Assembly (NCBI GenBank): GCA_049325575.1
Contig: JBMOLK010000242.1
Location: forward strand, 1-6,704
From: JBMOLK01 sp049325575
GTDB taxonomy: Bacteria > Bacillota > Clostridia > Acetivibrionales > Acetivibrionaceae
Direction: 5' to 3'
Length of the DNA: 6,704 nt
Shown: in pieces, positions 5,376 through 6,704 of the stretch
How positions within the stretch are numbered: position 1 is the stretch's first letter
Layout of the letters: each line of letters opens with the position of its first letter
Notes under the pieces: generated by a model
Databases searched by the model: none
What the model was told of the DNA's origin: nothing
Seen by the model: the letters and a program-made list of their open reading frames with translations, nothing else
Program-made: the position numbers and the translations under genes

Positions 5376-6518
5376 TTAATTACTTACAACAGCAGGATAT
5401 GGCAAATCAACATTCAGCATTTCGTATATACGTTCAAAAACTCTTTTGTTATTGAGAATTCCTTTATGATTTGGTGCCTCTAAAATGTTGCCGTTTAATA
5501 AATTATCCACAGTAAAATTATTTTCACCAATATTAAATATTTCAGTCTTTATATTCCAATGCTCAAGACCTGCACTTTCTACTGTAACAACTTCATCATA
5601 TTGGCTTAGAATATTCCCAATCTGTATAGAATTATTAAGTCCGTCGTTTATCATGTCATGGAATGAATTGGTAAATAGCTCACTATCAGGTATCAAATCG
5701 CGTATAGACTGGTCATTAAAGAAATTCTCTCCAATGGAAGCAAGGTGTGAACCTCGATGAGGAACTGACAGAAAAATTATCTTGTTTATATCATTATTTT
5801 TTAAGTATTCCTCACTCGAGGAATAATACCTTGTAACCAATCCCCCCATACTGTGGGTAATCAAGGTGAATTTGTTTACAAGCATTCCTTTATTTAAAAA
5901 CTCGGATTTTTTCAATTGCATAAAACTCTGCAAATCTCTTGAACCCGGTATCACGCCCGCTCGTGAATCATAGCTAAGTGCACTGCAGCTGTAGCCTTTT
6001 GAAGAAAGATAATCACTCATATTATCAAACATATCTACATTTTCCTGGTATCCGTGCACAAAAATAACGGGAACAGGCATTAAATCAAACTTGACAGAAT
6101 AGTCCTTGCTGGTTTTATTTATTCTGGCAGTGACGATAACAGAAGAATTTTTACGGTCTGGGTCCAGCTCGTAATAGTTCGGAGGAACGTAAGTAACAAT
6201 GCTTTCCCCAAATTTGTTTGTACTTGCATTTTTGGGAAAAACCATTCCCAGATTATCATCTATAGAAAAATCTATTTTTGCATAAGGTATGGAAACACCA
6301 TTTTTATTTTTCACTTCAGCTTTTAAATATACCTTGTTTGAGGATTCAGAAGAAACAGTATGGACCTGACTATTGACCAAACTTAAATATACTCTTAAGT
6401 CATTTTTATCATAAAAAGTAAAGTAAAAAAAATTATATATAGGCTTCATATGAAGCATTATAATTAGCAACACTATGGATATTAGAAACAAGATCTTAAA
6501 TTTGTGAACTTGAAACAC
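5376..6518 (-). CDS. Membrane-anchored alpha/beta-hydrolase (lipase/esterase type) with Ig-like domain
   Basis: This is a predicted serine hydrolase acting outside the membrane on an unknown ester or lipid. I place the start at GTG 6518-6516 because AAAGGA (plus-strand 6533-6528) lies 9 bases upstream. The longer open frame to ATG 6623 has no ribosome site and would put a hydrophobic, low-complexity 35-residue extension before the anchor. The resulting 380-aa protein has one hydrophobic anchor (about 9-23) and a beta-rich segment (about 45-145; KVYLKAEVKNKNG, FGESIVTYVPP) resembling bacterial Ig-like (Big-1) domains. The hydrolase domain follows from about 148. It shows the oxyanion strand VIFVHGYQEN (151-160), the nucleophile elbow THSMGG with Ser223, SVPHRGSHLA (251-260), a likely acid Asp308 (YDEVVTVESA), and a likely catalytic His351 (APNHKGIL). 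The triad therefore looks complete, as in PGAP1-like/lipase families. The gene converges on nadC and has its own terminator. The substrate cannot be told. Confidence 0.85.
   Translation of the reverse strand: MFQVHKFKILFLISIVLLIIMLHMKPIYNFFYFTFYDKNDLRVYLSLVNSQVHTVSSESSNKVYLKAEVKNKNGVSIPYAKIDFSIDDNLGMVFPKNASTNKFGESIVTYVPPNYYELDPDRKNSSVIVTARINKTSKDYSVKFDLMPVPVIFVHGYQENVDMFDNMSDYLSSKGYSCSALSYDSRAGVIPGSRDLQSFMQLKKSEFLNKGMLVNKFTLITHSMGGLVTRYYSSSEEYLKNNDINKIIFLSVPHRGSHLASIGENFFNDQSIRDLIPDSELFTNSFHDMINDGLNNSIQIGNILSQYDEVVTVESAGLEHWNIKTEIFNIGENNFTVDNLLNGNILEAPNHKGILNNKRVFERIYEMLNVDLPYPAVVSN
5503..5511 (+). other. Exact TTATCCACA 9-mer inside the hydrolase gene
   Basis: This exact DnaA-box consensus lies within the 3' part of the hydrolase coding sequence (codons for the VDNL region, residues 337-340). 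As it is in coding DNA it may be chance, but it lies within about 320 bases of the four TATCCACA-type sites downstream of nadC. Confidence 0.25.
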
Positions 6519-6600
6519 AAAAATCAATCCTTTATAAGAGAAAATAAAATAAGTAATCCTGCGGATAATAAATAATTGATAAGGCTTATATTCATTATTA

Positions 6601-6629
6601 ATTATAACATCTAAAATATACATTATAAA
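6601..6629 (-). promoter_or_regulatory. Candidate promoter of the hydrolase gene
   Basis: On the minus strand TTTATA (plus 6629-6624) and TATAAT (plus 6606-6601) are separated by 17 bp. The -10 is a perfect consensus match; the -35 matches 4 of 6. The predicted transcript starts near 6594 and has about 75 untranslated bases before the GTG. This supports the internal start, because the ATG at 6623 would lie upstream of the transcript start. The region is very AT-rich, so chance matches are likely. Confidence 0.4.
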
Positions 6630-6704
6630 TATGAAGAAATAAAAATTAAATGGTAATATTTGTTGCTATAGATATAAATGTATTTATAGAATAATTTACA
6701 TAGA

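Noticed and set aside
5485..5760. Plus-strand frame within the hydrolase gene
   Set aside because: Antisense shadow of a gene with a complete catalytic triad.

Overview
The window looks like a low-GC anaerobic Firmicute, most likely a member of Clostridia (inference). The base composition is AT-rich, ribosome binding sites are purine-rich, TTG and GTG starts are used, and there is an AgrB-type membrane protease. The contiguous nadA-nadB-nadC order and the NadA/NadB sequence style are typical of clostridia. I cannot fix the species from sequence alone.

Layout. Bases 1-82 are the 3' part of a 5S rRNA gene, so the window opens at the end of an rRNA operon, followed by a good intrinsic terminator (91-130). 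Then comes a short AT-rich accessory stretch on the plus strand. It holds an agrB-like gene (225-854) with no recognisable agrD peptide gene beside it, and an unrecognised small membrane-anchored or secreted protein (985-1377) closed by a strong hairpin (1448-1490). A roughly 300-bp non-coding region (1378-1675) follows. It contains several inverted and direct repeats and a good sigma-A-type promoter (1601-1629) for the next operon.

The core of the window is the complete de novo quinolinate/NAD operon nadA-nadB-nadC (1676-5094). NadB oxidises L-aspartate to iminoaspartate. NadA condenses this with dihydroxyacetone phosphate to give quinolinate. NadC converts quinolinate and PRPP to nicotinate mononucleotide. 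All three proteins are full length with their key residues intact. nadA and nadB both appear to start with TTG.

Between nadC and the last gene lie about 280 non-coding bases (5095-5375) with four TATCCACA-type octamers arranged as two inverted pairs. One pair forms a perfect 13-bp terminator hairpin; the other is a looser inverted repeat containing an exact DnaA-box 9-mer. The minus-strand gene 5376-6518 converges on nadC. It encodes a membrane-anchored alpha/beta-hydrolase (lipase/esterase type) with an Ig-like domain between the anchor and the catalytic domain, and probably starts at a GTG inside the longest open frame. Bases 6630-6704 hold nothing I can name.

The most notable points are the AgrB without a visible AgrD, the excess and arrangement of TTATCCACA-like sites, and the repeat-rich region upstream of nadA. 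None of these proves a new system; they are the places worth checking.
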